From: DTU024 sp964518875
GTDB taxonomy: Bacteria; Bacillota; Clostridia; Christensenellales; Aristaeellaceae
Assembly: GCA_964518875.1 (NCBI GenBank)
Contig: CAZFHI010000001.1
Coordinates: forward strand, 62,001 to 126,000
Length of the DNA: 64,000 bases
Direction of reading: 5' to 3'
The translations under genes were made by a program, and so were the position numbers. The first letter of the stretch is position 1; each line of letters starts with the position of its first letter. Below the pieces are notes generated by a model, which was given only the letters and a program-made list of their open reading frames with translations, was not told where the DNA came from and did no database searches. Shown piece after piece: positions 17,330 through 26,563 of this stretch.

Positions 17330-18559
17330 TTAAAGATAGTGCGGCGTCTCAGGCGTAAGCACTTCGCTGCCGTCCTGCGTTATAAGCACCATATCCTCTA
17401 TGTTAAAGCCGTTAAATTTTTTTATGTAGCAAGGCACTTCCATTGCGAGCACCATGCCTTTTTTTAAGCGCTCGTTGTTCCCGGCGCATATTACGGGATC
17501 CTCCGCCGTCTGCGGCCCTAAGCTTATGCTATGGCCCACATGCCCGCGCTCATAGTTTGGGTAGCGCTCCTTAACATAGTCAAACGCAGTATGGTACAGT
17601 TCGTCAAACGTAACGCCGGGCTTCGCCGCCTTTATCATCCTTCGCTGCGCTTCATACAGCCTGTCCTTTAATTTAAAAAGCTCAGGGTTAGCTTTTGGCA
17701 TAAGCCACGCGCGCGATGTATCGGTAGTGTAAAAATCAAACTCAGCGTTAACGCCCGCGTCAAACTTAAATACATGGTCCGCCATTACAATCCTGCTTCC
17801 AGGGGGCGACAGGCGGGAGCTTGCCTCTCCAGTTGAAAACATGGACCAGGGGCTTGGGGCGCATACGCCGGATTCCATTACGCTTTCCCTGAACACCTGC
17901 GCCATTTCCCTTTCCGTTACGCCGGGGCACACGTTAATGCTTACTTTATAAAAGCCGTCGTCCGCTATTTTGCACAGCGTCTTAAACATTTGTATCTCAT
18001 CGTCCATTTTAACGCTGCGGGCTTCTATGAACATGCCTGATATGTTTACAAATTCCATTTCAGGGAACATCTGTTTAAGTTTATTAAAATAATTATAGTT
18101 CAAATAATCAAGCTCAACGCCTACGCGCTTGTTGTTTAAGCCTGATTCGTCAACTATTTTAAGCAGCGCGCCGTCCTGGGAGAGCGTATTTGTTTTTTCA
18201 CGGCTTTTAAGGCCGCGTATTTCGCCCCAGGTTTCAGCGCCCACCCACGTGTGGTAAGCGTGAGGCTTTATGTTAACGCGGTCTTTACCAAATTGAGCGC
18301 TAAGCTCTTTTATTTTTTCTTCAAACGTAGCGATTTCATAGTCCATTGTAGTAACGTGGACGGCGCTGTTTTTATCTGAAGACAAAACGGCTGTGGAAAA
18401 GCTTGGCCGCCTTGTAACAGCGTGCTGGTTCCCGGTAAAGCCCACGGTGTAATGCACGTTTTCAGGCGAAGAAATTATAGCGCCGTCAAGCTTATAAAGC
18501 CTCAGGTACTCCTTTACCCTGTCATATTTTGGTGCAACTAAAGGATATTTGTATTTCAT
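17330..18559 (-). CDS. M24-family metallopeptidase (Xaa-Pro aminopeptidase/dipeptidase-like)
   Basis: Likely splits Xaa-Pro or other short peptides brought in by the adjacent transporter. The N-terminal creatinase-like domain covers about residues 1-180. The pita-bread catalytic domain holds all five metal ligands: Asp in FKFDAGVNAEF, Asp in TTDTSRAW, His in GHVGHSI, Glu in LAMEVP and Glu in NIEDMVL. I prefer the ATG at 18559, which has an AGAG ribosome site; an ATG at 18574 adds five residues without one. The gene follows the transporter permease genes directly on the same strand, supporting a role in peptide use. Confidence 0.88.
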   Translation of the reverse strand: MKYKYPLVAPKYDRVKEYLRLYKLDGAIISSPENVHYTVGFTGNQHAVTRRPSFSTAVLSSDKNSAVHVTTMDYEIATFEEKIKELSAQFGKDRVNIKPHAYHTWVGAETWGEIRGLKSREKTNTLSQDGALLKIVDESGLNNKRVGVELDYLNYNYFNKLKQMFPEMEFVNISGMFIEARSVKMDDEIQMFKTLCKIADDGFYKVSINVCPGVTEREMAQVFRESVMESGVCAPSPWSMFSTGEASSRLSPPGSRIVMADHVFKFDAGVNAEFDFYTTDTSRAWLMPKANPELFKLKDRLYEAQRRMIKAAKPGVTFDELYHTAFDYVKERYPNYERGHVGHSISLGPQTAEDPVICAGNNERLKKGMVLAMEVPCYIKKFNGFNIEDMVLITQDGSEVLTPETPHYL

Positions 18560-18604
18560 AACGGTCTCTTTCATAATTTTTAAGCGTTCTTGAGGTATAA
18601 ATAA

Positions 18605-19477
18605 TCAGTTTTTGAGCCTTGGGTCGAGGGCGTCGCGCAGACCGTCGCCTACAAGATTCAAGGACAGGGCTATAAAGGCGATAGTAAGCCCCGGGAAAAG
18701 CACGCCCCACATGTCATAGCGCATGTATTCCTTGGCGTCAGACAGCATCGCCCCAAGCTCCGGAGCAGGCGGCTGCTGGCCTAAGCCAAGGTAGCTGAGC
18801 GCCGCGGTATTAAGTATCTGCGCCGCGACCGCCATTGTGGCCTGCACTATTACAGTTCCCACGGCGTTTGGAAGTATATGGCGGAAAATTATAAACATAG
18901 GCGAGCAGCCGTACGCCCTTGCGGCTTCTATATATTCCATGTCCGTAACGTTAAGCACCGCGGAGCGCACGACGCGCGTAAAAGACGGTATCTGCGAAAC
19001 TATAAGCGCGATTATAAGGTTGTTTATGCCCGCGCCAAGCGAAGCGGAAATAGCTATGGCCAAAAGCAGCGTTGGTATTCCCATGAAAATATCCAGTATG
19101 CGCATTATAACGGCGTCCACCTTCCCGCCGTAGTACGCGACGACGGAGCCTAAAAAGCACGCGACGGCGCAAGCGGCTATGGTAGATATAAATCCTACCT
19201 GCAGGGATATCCTCGTTCCAAAAAGCACCCTTGCAAAAATGTCGCGCCCGTATTCGTCCGTTCCGAAAGGATGCTCCAGAGAAGGATCCGCAAAGCAGTT
19301 GTCCCCGTGCTGCTTTATGGCGTCCGCTTCATAATCGCATATAAGAGAAGCGCACAGGGATAAAATAATTATTACGGACAAAAGAACGAGGCCAAACATG
19401 GCAAGCTTGCTTTTTTTGAAGCGGCGCCAGATCTGAGCCGTTCTTCCCCGCCTTTTGTCAGGCTTTTGCTTTTGCAT
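18605..19477 (-). CDS. dppC: dipeptide/oligopeptide ABC transporter permease (DppC type)
   Basis: Channel subunit of a peptide importer; about 290 residues with six membrane segments. A cytoplasmic start precedes the first helix (LAMFGLVLLSVIIILSLCAS). The typical DppC stretch HPFGTDEYGRDIFARVLFG is near residue 70, and the coupling loop is EAARAYGCSPMFIIFRHILP near residue 195. I place the start at the ATG at 19477, with GGGAGG 11 bases upstream; an in-frame GTG at 19489 would sit directly on that ribosome site. The start lies inside the end of dppB, so the two are coupled. Confidence 0.93.
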   Translation of the reverse strand: MQKQKPDKRRGRTAQIWRRFKKSKLAMFGLVLLSVIIILSLCASLICDYEADAIKQHGDNCFADPSLEHPFGTDEYGRDIFARVLFGTRISLQVGFISTIAACAVACFLGSVVAYYGGKVDAVIMRILDIFMGIPTLLLAIAISASLGAGINNLIIALIVSQIPSFTRVVRSAVLNVTDMEYIEAARAYGCSPMFIIFRHILPNAVGTVIVQATMAVAAQILNTAALSYLGLGQQPPAPELGAMLSDAKEYMRYDMWGVLFPGLTIAFIALSLNLVGDGLRDALDPRLKN

Positions 19478-20423
19478 TTTTCCCGGCACCTCCCGTATAT
19501 TTGGCTTTTATGCGCGGATCGATATAGGCGTACAGTATATCGACTATTAAAACTATAATTACGTTTAAAAAGGCGAGGAACAAAATACACGCCGTCGTCT
19601 GCGGAATATCCTTTGAGCGTATTGAAAGTATGGTAAGAGAGCCAAGCCCCGGTATTCCAAATATGGACTCGACCAGTACTGTTCCGCCCATAAGATAGCC
19701 GAACTGATTGCCTATTACCGTAACAACAGGCAGCAGGGCGTTTCTAAGCGCGTGCCTGTATACAACTGTTCTTTCCGGCGCTCCCTTCGCCCTTGCAGTT
19801 CGCACATAGTCCTGCCTTATAGTTTCAAGCATGTTTGATCGCGTAAGCCTTATAATGCTTGCGGCGGTAGCCATAGCGAGCGTAACGACAGGCATAATGT
19901 AGTGCAGAGGCGTTACAGTACCCGTAAACGTTGACGGAAGCCAGCCCAGATTAAGGGCGAATATAAGGGTAAACATCATGGCGAGCCAGAACTGCGGCAC
20001 CGCCGCAAAAAACATCGCCAAAATGCTGCTTATAAAGTCTATTACGGAATACTGCTTTACAGCGGCGATCACGCCTATGGGTATGCCTATGATAACAGAA
20101 AGTATTATGGCGTACAGCCCTATGCGGAACGTAATGCCGAAGCGTGAAAAAATTTCATCGAATACTGGAGAGCCTGTTCTGTACGACGTTCCAAAGTCCC
20201 CTTGCAGGGCGTTAACAAGGTACCTTGCATAGCGGACAAGAAAAGGGTCGTTCATGCCAAGCTCCTCGTTCAGCTTGTCAATCTGCTCTTTTGTGGCGGA
20301 AGTGCTTAAAATAGCGGACGCGGGATCGCCCGGCGTAAACGACATTATGGAAAAAACTATGAACGACACGCCCAGCAGTATGGGAAATATCAGCAGGATT
20401 CGTTTTATGATGTATTTTGTCAT
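19458..20423 (-). CDS. dppB: dipeptide/oligopeptide ABC transporter permease (DppB type)
   Basis: Partner channel subunit; 321 residues, six membrane segments. The N-terminus TKYIIKRILLIFPILLGVSF and the segment MSFTPGDPA are typical of DppB/OppB. The coupling loop is VRTARAKGAPERTVVYRHAL near residue 210. I choose the second ATG (20423) because GAGGA lies directly against the first (20429). A hairpin at 20472-20492 lies between this gene and the binding-protein gene. Confidence 0.94.
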   Translation of the reverse strand: MTKYIIKRILLIFPILLGVSFIVFSIMSFTPGDPASAILSTSATKEQIDKLNEELGMNDPFLVRYARYLVNALQGDFGTSYRTGSPVFDEIFSRFGITFRIGLYAIILSVIIGIPIGVIAAVKQYSVIDFISSILAMFFAAVPQFWLAMMFTLIFALNLGWLPSTFTGTVTPLHYIMPVVTLAMATAASIIRLTRSNMLETIRQDYVRTARAKGAPERTVVYRHALRNALLPVVTVIGNQFGYLMGGTVLVESIFGIPGLGSLTILSIRSKDIPQTTACILFLAFLNVIIVLIVDILYAYIDPRIKAKYTGGAGKNAKAKA

Positions 20424-20471
20424 AACCATTCCTCAAAGAAGTATGCAGGCGTCAAGCGCCCGCCGCGCCCC

Positions 20472-20492
20472 AGCCCCGCTTTAAGCGGGGCT
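20472..20492 (-). promoter_or_regulatory. intercistronic hairpin between binding protein and permease genes
   Basis: AGCCCCGCT / AGCGGGGCT with a TTA loop and no T run. A GC-rich hairpin just after the binding-protein gene probably protects its mRNA end and raises binding protein over permease. Confidence 0.65.
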
Positions 20493-20586
20493 TGAGGCTA
20501 AGGCAGCATGTGTGTTTTATTCTTTTAACCGTTAATATGTAAAATCAAGCGTCGCTTTTCGCGCGGTAACGCGTTTAAGCGGAAGA

Positions 20587-22071
20587 TCAGTTCCAATGCA
20601 TGTCGCTTAAAGTGCTGAAGCCTGACGTGTACGCGCGGTCTACGATCAGGTCCTTATTATGCGCGCAGGTTACAACGCGGTTGTAAATAGGCACTACGAC
20701 GGCGTTTTCGTATATTACGCGCTCTATTTCAGAATATATTTCCGCGCGCTTTTCCGGGTCCTGGCATACGGCGCCTTCTGTAAACGCTTTATCCACTTCT
20801 TCGCTGTCAAGGCGTGAAAAGTTATAGCCGCCTATCGCGCTGGAAGAAAAGACCGTGTTCCACAGGTCCACGTCCGGCCCGAACGTCTGGACGATGGTGG
20901 ACATTGAGAACTTGCCGGATTTCATGTTGGACACCCAGGTGTTGGTTTCAAGCATCTGAACGTCTATATTTACGCCTATCTGCTTAAGATCTTCCTGGTA
21001 CACGATGGCTACCTTCTTGTAGCTTTCCATGCCGACTATGAACGGTATTACTTCGCCGTTATAGGATGTCTTCGCCAGGTACTCTTTTGCAAGCTCCACG
21101 TTGTATTCAGGGCTGTCGTACTTTCCGGAGAATCCCGCCGTACGCTCGTCCCAGATGTGCGTTGACGGATTAGCCACGCCGTTCATGCCCATGTTTATTA
21201 TGTTCTCGCGGTTTGTGGCAAGCATAAGCGCCATGCGGAAGTTTGGATCCTTTACCCAGTCCGCTTCAAGGTTCATTACTATGTACCCGCTTCCAAGCGT
21301 TGGGTTTAAGTCCATAGCTATGTTCTTGTCCTTTTTAAGCATGGGAACCGCTATTGACGGAACGGTATAGGTTAAGTCTATCTCGCCAGTTTCAAGCGCG
21401 TTTAATGCCGTATCCTGGTTAGTGAGCACTACAAACTCCACGTCTTTTATCTGCGGTTTTTCTCCGTAGTAGTTTTCGTTGCGCTCAAGGACTACCTTGG
21501 AGCCTGAGACCCATTCCTTGTATACGTAGGGGCCTGTGCCGCAGGGCGCCTTTTTGATGTTGTCCCCCGCTTCATTAACGGCTTTCTCGTTCATTATGCA
21601 TACCTGCGCCGCAACGGAAGTTAAAAACGGCACATAGGGAGCGTCCAGAACGATCTTTACCGTATAATCGTCAAGCGGCACAACGTCCACTATATTTTTA
21701 GTGTAGTTTGACATTTCGCTTGATTCCTTCGCGCGCATCATGGAAAATTTAACGTCCTCCGCCGTGAACTTTTCGCCGTTGTGGAACGTTACGTCGTCGC
21801 GGAGCTTGAACGTGTACTCTTTTCCGTCTTCGCTTATGGAGTAATCCGTGCAGAGCACCTTTTCAAATTCGCCGTTGTAGAAACGGAGCAGGCAGTCAAA
21901 TATGTTGTCATACACTACCTTGTCAAGGTCCATGCCTGAATTGTAGGGGTCAAAGCCTGCAAAGTCAGAGTAGACGGCGATCTTCGTTACGTCCTTATCC
22001 GCATGAACCGCGGCTAAGGGTGAAAGCATCAGCACGGCTAACAGCAGTGCCATTATCTTATAGTGTTTCAT
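20587..22071 (-). CDS. dppA: peptide ABC transporter substrate-binding protein (family 5)
   Basis: Captures di- or oligopeptides outside the cell for DppBC. The 494-residue protein has a signal peptide ending LAAVHADKD and no lipobox cysteine. Family 5 features are present: DLDKVVYDNIFDCLLRF, the YTFKLRDDVTFHNGEKFTAE stretch near residue 75, and GTGPYVYKEW near 160. I chose the ATG at 22071 because GGAGG lies 10 bases upstream; the frame can be extended upstream into the end of dppF but with no better start. It follows the two ATPase genes, an inverted order compared with the common dppABCDF layout. Confidence 0.93.
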   Translation of the reverse strand: MKHYKIMALLLAVLMLSPLAAVHADKDVTKIAVYSDFAGFDPYNSGMDLDKVVYDNIFDCLLRFYNGEFEKVLCTDYSISEDGKEYTFKLRDDVTFHNGEKFTAEDVKFSMMRAKESSEMSNYTKNIVDVVPLDDYTVKIVLDAPYVPFLTSVAAQVCIMNEKAVNEAGDNIKKAPCGTGPYVYKEWVSGSKVVLERNENYYGEKPQIKDVEFVVLTNQDTALNALETGEIDLTYTVPSIAVPMLKKDKNIAMDLNPTLGSGYIVMNLEADWVKDPNFRMALMLATNRENIINMGMNGVANPSTHIWDERTAGFSGKYDSPEYNVELAKEYLAKTSYNGEVIPFIVGMESYKKVAIVYQEDLKQIGVNIDVQMLETNTWVSNMKSGKFSMSTIVQTFGPDVDLWNTVFSSSAIGGYNFSRLDSEEVDKAFTEGAVCQDPEKRAEIYSEIERVIYENAVVVPIYNRVVTCAHNKDLIVDRAYTSGFSTLSDMHWN

Positions 22072-22096
22072 TTGTTTTCTTCCTCCTTTTTTAGCT

Positions 22097-23050
22097 TTAT
22101 TCGAACAAAACACATCCGACTTGATGATTTTCGCTGACCTTTTTCAGCGGTATGTCGCGCCCGGTGCATTCTTTTTTAACGTAGGGGCATCGCGGCGCAA
22201 AGCGGCACCCAGGGGCAGGATCTATGGGGCTTACGATTTCGCCCTTTATCTTTCTGCGTGTTTTACGGCGCTTATCCGGGTCGATAACGGGTATGGCGTC
22301 AAGCAGCGCCTGCGTATACGGGTGCATGGGGTTTTTAAAAAGCTCCCTCTTTTCCGCCTTTTCTATGCACTGCCCTAAGTACATTACCATTATTTCGTTC
22401 GATATGTGCTTAACGACGGAAAGGTTATGGGTTATAAACATGTAGGTAAGCTTTCTTTCTTCCTGAAGATCCATTAAAAGGTTTAAAATCTGCGCCTGTA
22501 TTGAAACGTCAAGGGCGGAAACAGGTTCATCGCACACGATAAAGCGCGGGTTTAAAGAAAGCGCGCGGGCGATGCCTATTCGCTGCCTGCGGCCTCCGTC
22601 AAGCTCGTGCGGGTAGGCGTTATAAAGCCTTGAAGCCAAGCCCACGGTGTCCATAAGCTCGCGCACCCTGCCTTCAATTTCGTTTTTTTTGCAAAGCTTG
22701 TTTACAAGCATTGGCTGCGCTATTGTTTCGCTTATAGTCATTCTTGGGTTAAGCGACGCGTAAGGGTCCTGAAAAATTATCTGCATCTGAATGCGCAGGC
22801 GCCTGAGCTCGTTTTTTGAAGCCGCTGTAATATCCACGCCGTCAAATAAAACAGTGCCTGACGTAGGCTCCAGAAGGCGCAGTATAGTCCTGCCCAACGT
22901 TGACTTCCCGCAGCCGGATTCTCCCACTACGCCTAAGGTCTTGCCCTCGCAGATGCTTATTGAAATATCGTCCACGGCGTGAAGCTCGCCAGCCGCTGTA
23001 TGGAAATACTTTTTAAGGTTTTTTGTTTGCAAAATTACCTTGTCCTGCAT
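22097..23050 (-). CDS. dppF: peptide ABC transporter ATP-binding protein (DppF/OppF type)
   Basis: One of the two ATPases that power peptide import. The 317 residues show Walker A GESGCGKST near residue 39, Q-loop FQDPYASLNP, the signature LDGGRRQRIGIARAL near 155 (LDGGR instead of LSGGQ), Walker B FIVCDEPVSALD, and the H-loop. The C-terminal oligopeptide-transporter extension with cysteines (PGCRFAPRCPYVKKEC) is present. It starts 3 bases after the dppD stop and precedes dppA. Confidence 0.95.
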   Translation of the reverse strand: MQDKVILQTKNLKKYFHTAAGELHAVDDISISICEGKTLGVVGESGCGKSTLGRTILRLLEPTSGTVLFDGVDITAASKNELRRLRIQMQIIFQDPYASLNPRMTISETIAQPMLVNKLCKKNEIEGRVRELMDTVGLASRLYNAYPHELDGGRRQRIGIARALSLNPRFIVCDEPVSALDVSIQAQILNLLMDLQEERKLTYMFITHNLSVVKHISNEIMVMYLGQCIEKAEKRELFKNPMHPYTQALLDAIPVIDPDKRRKTRRKIKGEIVSPIDPAPGCRFAPRCPYVKKECTGRDIPLKKVSENHQVGCVLFE

Positions 23051-23053
23051 ATA

Positions 23054-24034
23054 TTACTTCCCCTCCGCTTCGTTTTTAAACAGATGGCAGCATATCATAT
23101 GCGTACCAAATAAAGCCTTGCCGGGGCTTTGCTCTTTGCATATATCCATGCATTTAGGGCATCTCGGGTGGAACTTGCAGCCGTTAGGCAAATTCGTAGG
23201 GTCCGGCATAAGGCCGTTTATTGGGTTAAGCCTTCTGCTTTCAACTTCAAGGTTAGGAATGGAACCAAACAAACCCTCCGTGTACGGGTGCCGTTTTGTG
23301 TCTTTATATATGTCTTTAACGGTACCGTATTCTATTATTTCGCCGGCGTACATTATGGCGACGTTGTCGCAGGTTTCCGCTACAACGCTTAAGTCGTGCG
23401 TAATGAGCAGTATGGAGGTGTTTATTTTGGTTTTAAGCTCCTGCATCATATCAAGTATCTGCGCCTGTATGGTAACGTCAAGCGCTGTCGTGGGCTCGTC
23501 CGCCAATAAAAGCTGCGGCTCGCAGGCTAACGCCATAGCTATTACGACGCGCTGCTTCATTCCTCCTGAAAACTGGTGCGGGTATTCGTTCTTCCTGCTT
23601 TCGGATATGCCTACAAGCCTGAGCATTTCATCTACGCGCTTTTCGCGCTGCTGCGCGGTAACGTTCCTGTGCAGCTTTATGGCTTCTCCTATCTGCTCCC
23701 CTACCGTCATAACGGGGTTAAGGCTCGTCATAGGGTCCTGAAATATCATGGATATCTTTTCACCGCGTATTTTCCGCATCTCGCTTTCAGAAGCCTTTAC
23801 AAGGTCCTTGTTTTCAAAAAGTATTTCGCCTTCCGTTACCCTGCCTGTAACTTTAGGCAAAAGGCCCATTATTGTAAGCGCCGTCGTGGTTTTCCCAGCA
23901 CCCGTTTCCCCCACGAGTCCTAACGTGCTTCCGCGTTCAAGCGTTAAATCTATTCCGTTTACAGCGCGCACAATACTATCGTCAGACTTGTATTGGACTG
24001 CAAGGCGCTTTATTTCAATCAATTTATCTTTCAT
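23054..24034 (-). CDS. dppD: peptide ABC transporter ATP-binding protein (DppD/OppD type)
   Basis: Second ATPase of the peptide importer; 326 residues. Walker A is GETGAGKTT near residue 40, Q-loop FQDPMTSLNPVMTVGEQ, signature FSGGMKQRVVIAMALA near 152, Walker B LLLADEPTTALD, and the C-terminal motif with cysteines (NGCKFHPRCPKCMDIC). It starts 12 bases after the gntR stop, so the regulator and transporter share a transcript. Confidence 0.95.
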   Translation of the reverse strand: MKDKLIEIKRLAVQYKSDDSIVRAVNGIDLTLERGSTLGLVGETGAGKTTTALTIMGLLPKVTGRVTEGEILFENKDLVKASESEMRKIRGEKISMIFQDPMTSLNPVMTVGEQIGEAIKLHRNVTAQQREKRVDEMLRLVGISESRKNEYPHQFSGGMKQRVVIAMALACEPQLLLADEPTTALDVTIQAQILDMMQELKTKINTSILLITHDLSVVAETCDNVAIMYAGEIIEYGTVKDIYKDTKRHPYTEGLFGSIPNLEVESRRLNPINGLMPDPTNLPNGCKFHPRCPKCMDICKEQSPGKALFGTHMICCHLFKNEAEGK

Positions 24035-24046
24035 ATTTAACCCCTT

Positions 24047-24982
24047 TTAATACAAGTGCTCTTTAAGCATCTGTATAGACTGCGCGTTAAGCCTGTTCCA
24101 GATTTCGTAAACCCTGACGCCTGATTCGACATTATTCATTTTTTTCATAAGGCACGGGCTTGAAAATACAGCGGCCGAGCCTTTCGCGAGCTCCGGCCAG
24201 TTTTTAAGGTCCTTCTCGTAGCGGATCTCCACATGAAGGTCAGGATAGTCGCGCTTGATAAGGTTTATAAAGCCTTCGGCGGATTCGTCCTTCCTGCAAA
24301 AAAGCGCAATTTTTGAGCCTGCTTTAAGAGAATTAAGCACGCCTATCACTTCTTTTGAAATTTCCACTGTCATGCCGCATATAATGCCTTTAAAATTAGG
24401 GCAAAGCTGCTGAACCCTGGCATAAGTAAAATATGTGGTTACGATAGCGTCAAGGTTTTCTATGTGCTCATAGCCTTCAAGGGTTTTAATAAGATTATCC
24501 AATGGCACCTCCTGCACGAGCACGTCCACTTCGCGCGCTATTTGCTCTGCGTGGCGGCGCCCTATGACGGGATCCGCATATACAAATATTATACGCCGCT
24601 TGCTGTTGCTTAAATACTCGTCAAGAGTGTTTTTTACGGTGGAGCGTATGTCTTCAACGGGCAGGCCGTAGTGTATGGCGCTTTTTATAGTAGCCACAAG
24701 CTCAGACCTTATGTTCTGCAAGTTCACGTCTTCCATTTGAACTACCGTGCCTATGTGCGGCCTTGTAACCACAAGCGACTGCTCCTCAAGCTTTTTGTAG
24801 GCCCTTCTTACCGTGTTAATGCCAATGCCAAGCTCTTGAGCGAGCGTTCTTATGGGAGGAAGCTTTTCCGTAAAACGGATTTCTCCAGTAAAAATGCTCC
24901 ACCTTATGTTATTAACAAGCTGATCCACCAGGGGCGTCTTGTCGGACTTTCTTACAGCCCAGTTTTTTGAATATTCTTTCAT
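24047..24982 (-). CDS. GntR-family transcriptional regulator
   Basis: Probable local repressor of the peptide-use operon it heads. The N-terminal winged helix (about residues 15-80) has the YtrA-like pattern QLVNNIRWSIFTGEIRFTEK, then LAQELGIGINTVRRAYKKLE and RPHIGTVV. The remaining 230 residues resemble a periplasmic-binding-protein-like fold (RRIIFVYADPVIG, then AEGFINLIKRDYPDLHVEI), so the effector may be a small molecule or peptide. An inverted repeat overlaps its own promoter, which suggests autoregulation. Confidence 0.88.
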   Translation of the reverse strand: MKEYSKNWAVRKSDKTPLVDQLVNNIRWSIFTGEIRFTEKLPPIRTLAQELGIGINTVRRAYKKLEEQSLVVTRPHIGTVVQMEDVNLQNIRSELVATIKSAIHYGLPVEDIRSTVKNTLDEYLSNSKRRIIFVYADPVIGRRHAEQIAREVDVLVQEVPLDNLIKTLEGYEHIENLDAIVTTYFTYARVQQLCPNFKGIICGMTVEISKEVIGVLNSLKAGSKIALFCRKDESAEGFINLIKRDYPDLHVEIRYEKDLKNWPELAKGSAAVFSSPCLMKKMNNVESGVRVYEIWNRLNAQSIQMLKEHLY

Positions 24983-24999
24983 TTATCTTCCCATGTTAA

Positions 25000-25046
25000 A
25001 ACAATAGACACATTGCCTGTATTATTGTTACTATTGTTGCTATCAA
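25000..25046 (-). promoter_or_regulatory. promoter of the gntR-dpp operon with candidate operator
   Basis: On the minus strand the -35 is TTGATA (25041-25046), the spacer is 16 bp and the -10 is TAATAC (25019-25024). AACAATAG (25000-25007) and CTATTGTT (25031-25038) form an 8-bp inverted repeat that brackets the -10, a good site for the GntR protein. Confidence 0.6.
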
Positions 25047-25161
25047 AAATCATTATATACCGGCAAATCCGTTTTGTAAATATGTAATTTTCAATAATAT
25101 TTATTTTTATTATATGATAATAAATTAAGTTGTTTAATTAAACGCCTGCCGCGCGCCGTTT

Positions 25162-26253
25162 TTACCGCAGATATATTTTTTCGCGGGATTCCTGTAGTAC
25201 TAAAGGCAAAGGAACTATTTCCGTAAATTTCGTTATATCGTCGGGGTCTCTTTTAAGAAGCACGCTTTTTTCCAAAAATATTATGCTGTAATCGCCTAAT
25301 ACGCGGCCGTCTATAAAATTTCCGTCTTTATCAAACGTAACCATAAAAGCCGCGCTGCTGTCTAAGCCCGACAAGTCTTTCATATATCCCGCGGCGCAAA
25401 TGCTTCCGTCTGCATTTTCATATATATTTTTAACGGTGAAATAAGCGCCGTTTCCCGCTATTTCACGGGACCAGACTACGCCGCCTGCCGCGTCAAGTCT
25501 TTTTATAAAGCTGTGATCGTTTTCTTCCTGCATGACGCATACAATAGTATCCCCGTTTTTAAGCTCATGCCATACGGGCAATACACGCTCTTTTTCCCCT
25601 ATCGTCCAATTTATATTATAATCAGCGTCAAGCGCCGCAAGTATTCCGTTCATAAAGCAGCCTTCAGGAAAACTTACAATTAAATATCCATATGTATAGT
25701 TATTCCCCGTTTCCGTTACTATGCAAGCGGCGGTAGAAAAGCCTTTCAAAAGCGCTTTGCTTGTTATATTATCCCACGTGGTTTTGCACAGCAGCCTGGC
25801 ATTAGTATCTTTATCTATCTGCGTATATACAATACCGTCTTTTACAGCGATAGGGTTAAGCATTTCATCGCTCAGCGGTTTATTTTCATATATTGCCCCG
25901 TCAGGGCTCAAAAGCATAAGTTCCCTTTGTTCAGGTGTTTTTTGCGCGCAGGTTACTGCAAAAGTACCGTCCTCCCTTTCACAAAACGAAAATATATTAG
26001 GGATCTTTGTTTCCCAAAGCAGATTGCCGTTTTTATCAAACAAAACTAATCTGTCTATTCCGTCGCCTTTTTCAAAAGCGCCCCTTAATGCCAGCAAAAT
26101 ATCGCCGTCTTTTGTAAACAGCCGCCTTTCGCATTGATTAACATAGCTTAAAAGCAAACTTTCGTTGTTGAGTATTGAAGGCTCCGCAAAAACCGTATTT
26201 AAGCTGATACACAGCAATAATGCCGCTATGAATAATATTTTAAGTCGTTTCAT
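25162..26253 (-). CDS. exported beta-propeller-like protein, unknown
   Basis: A 363-residue protein with a clear signal peptide (MKRLKILFIAALLLCISL, cleavage near VFAEP). The mature part has repeated blade-like segments (RLVLFDKNGNLLWETKI, SPDGAIYEN, RLDAAGGVVWSREI, TFDKDGNFIDG) of the type seen in PQQ-like or WD-like beta-propellers. No catalytic motif is visible. It stands alone, convergent with nothing nearby, and its function cannot be stated. Confidence 0.75.
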   Translation of the reverse strand: MKRLKILFIAALLLCISLNTVFAEPSILNNESLLLSYVNQCERRLFTKDGDILLALRGAFEKGDGIDRLVLFDKNGNLLWETKIPNIFSFCEREDGTFAVTCAQKTPEQRELMLLSPDGAIYENKPLSDEMLNPIAVKDGIVYTQIDKDTNARLLCKTTWDNITSKALLKGFSTAACIVTETGNNYTYGYLIVSFPEGCFMNGILAALDADYNINWTIGEKERVLPVWHELKNGDTIVCVMQEENDHSFIKRLDAAGGVVWSREIAGNGAYFTVKNIYENADGSICAAGYMKDLSGLDSSAAFMVTFDKDGNFIDGRVLGDYSIIFLEKSVLLKRDPDDITKFTEIVPLPLVLQESREKIYLR

Positions 26254-26563
26254 AAAAGTTCCTTTCTTTTGACCGTTTTATATAAAGATACGATAGGTTT
26301 TTCTACAGCATAGATATGTTCAAAAACAGAGCAAGCTTGTTTTTACACCCGTATAATAAATAATAAAACTGCTTATTGCAAGGCTTTTAATTATAGTATA
26401 AGTGCAAGTAATAAATACAAAATCGCGCGGCTTTTCCGATATTTAAATCATATTTTATATTGCCGCATATACGCCTTGCCGCTAAGTTTAAAACCTATTC
26501 CCTCAGCTTTTGTCCCGCTCGGTCTTCAAAATTATTTTACATTTATTGCGGGAGGTCAATACG
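26254..26563. other. intergenic region before the terminase gene
   Basis: AT-rich spacer. TATAAG near 26397 with a TTGCAA-like box upstream could be a promoter for the terminase gene but spacing is poor. The terminase ribosome site GGGAGG is at the right edge. I see no attachment site, integrase remnant or repeat. Confidence 0.35.
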
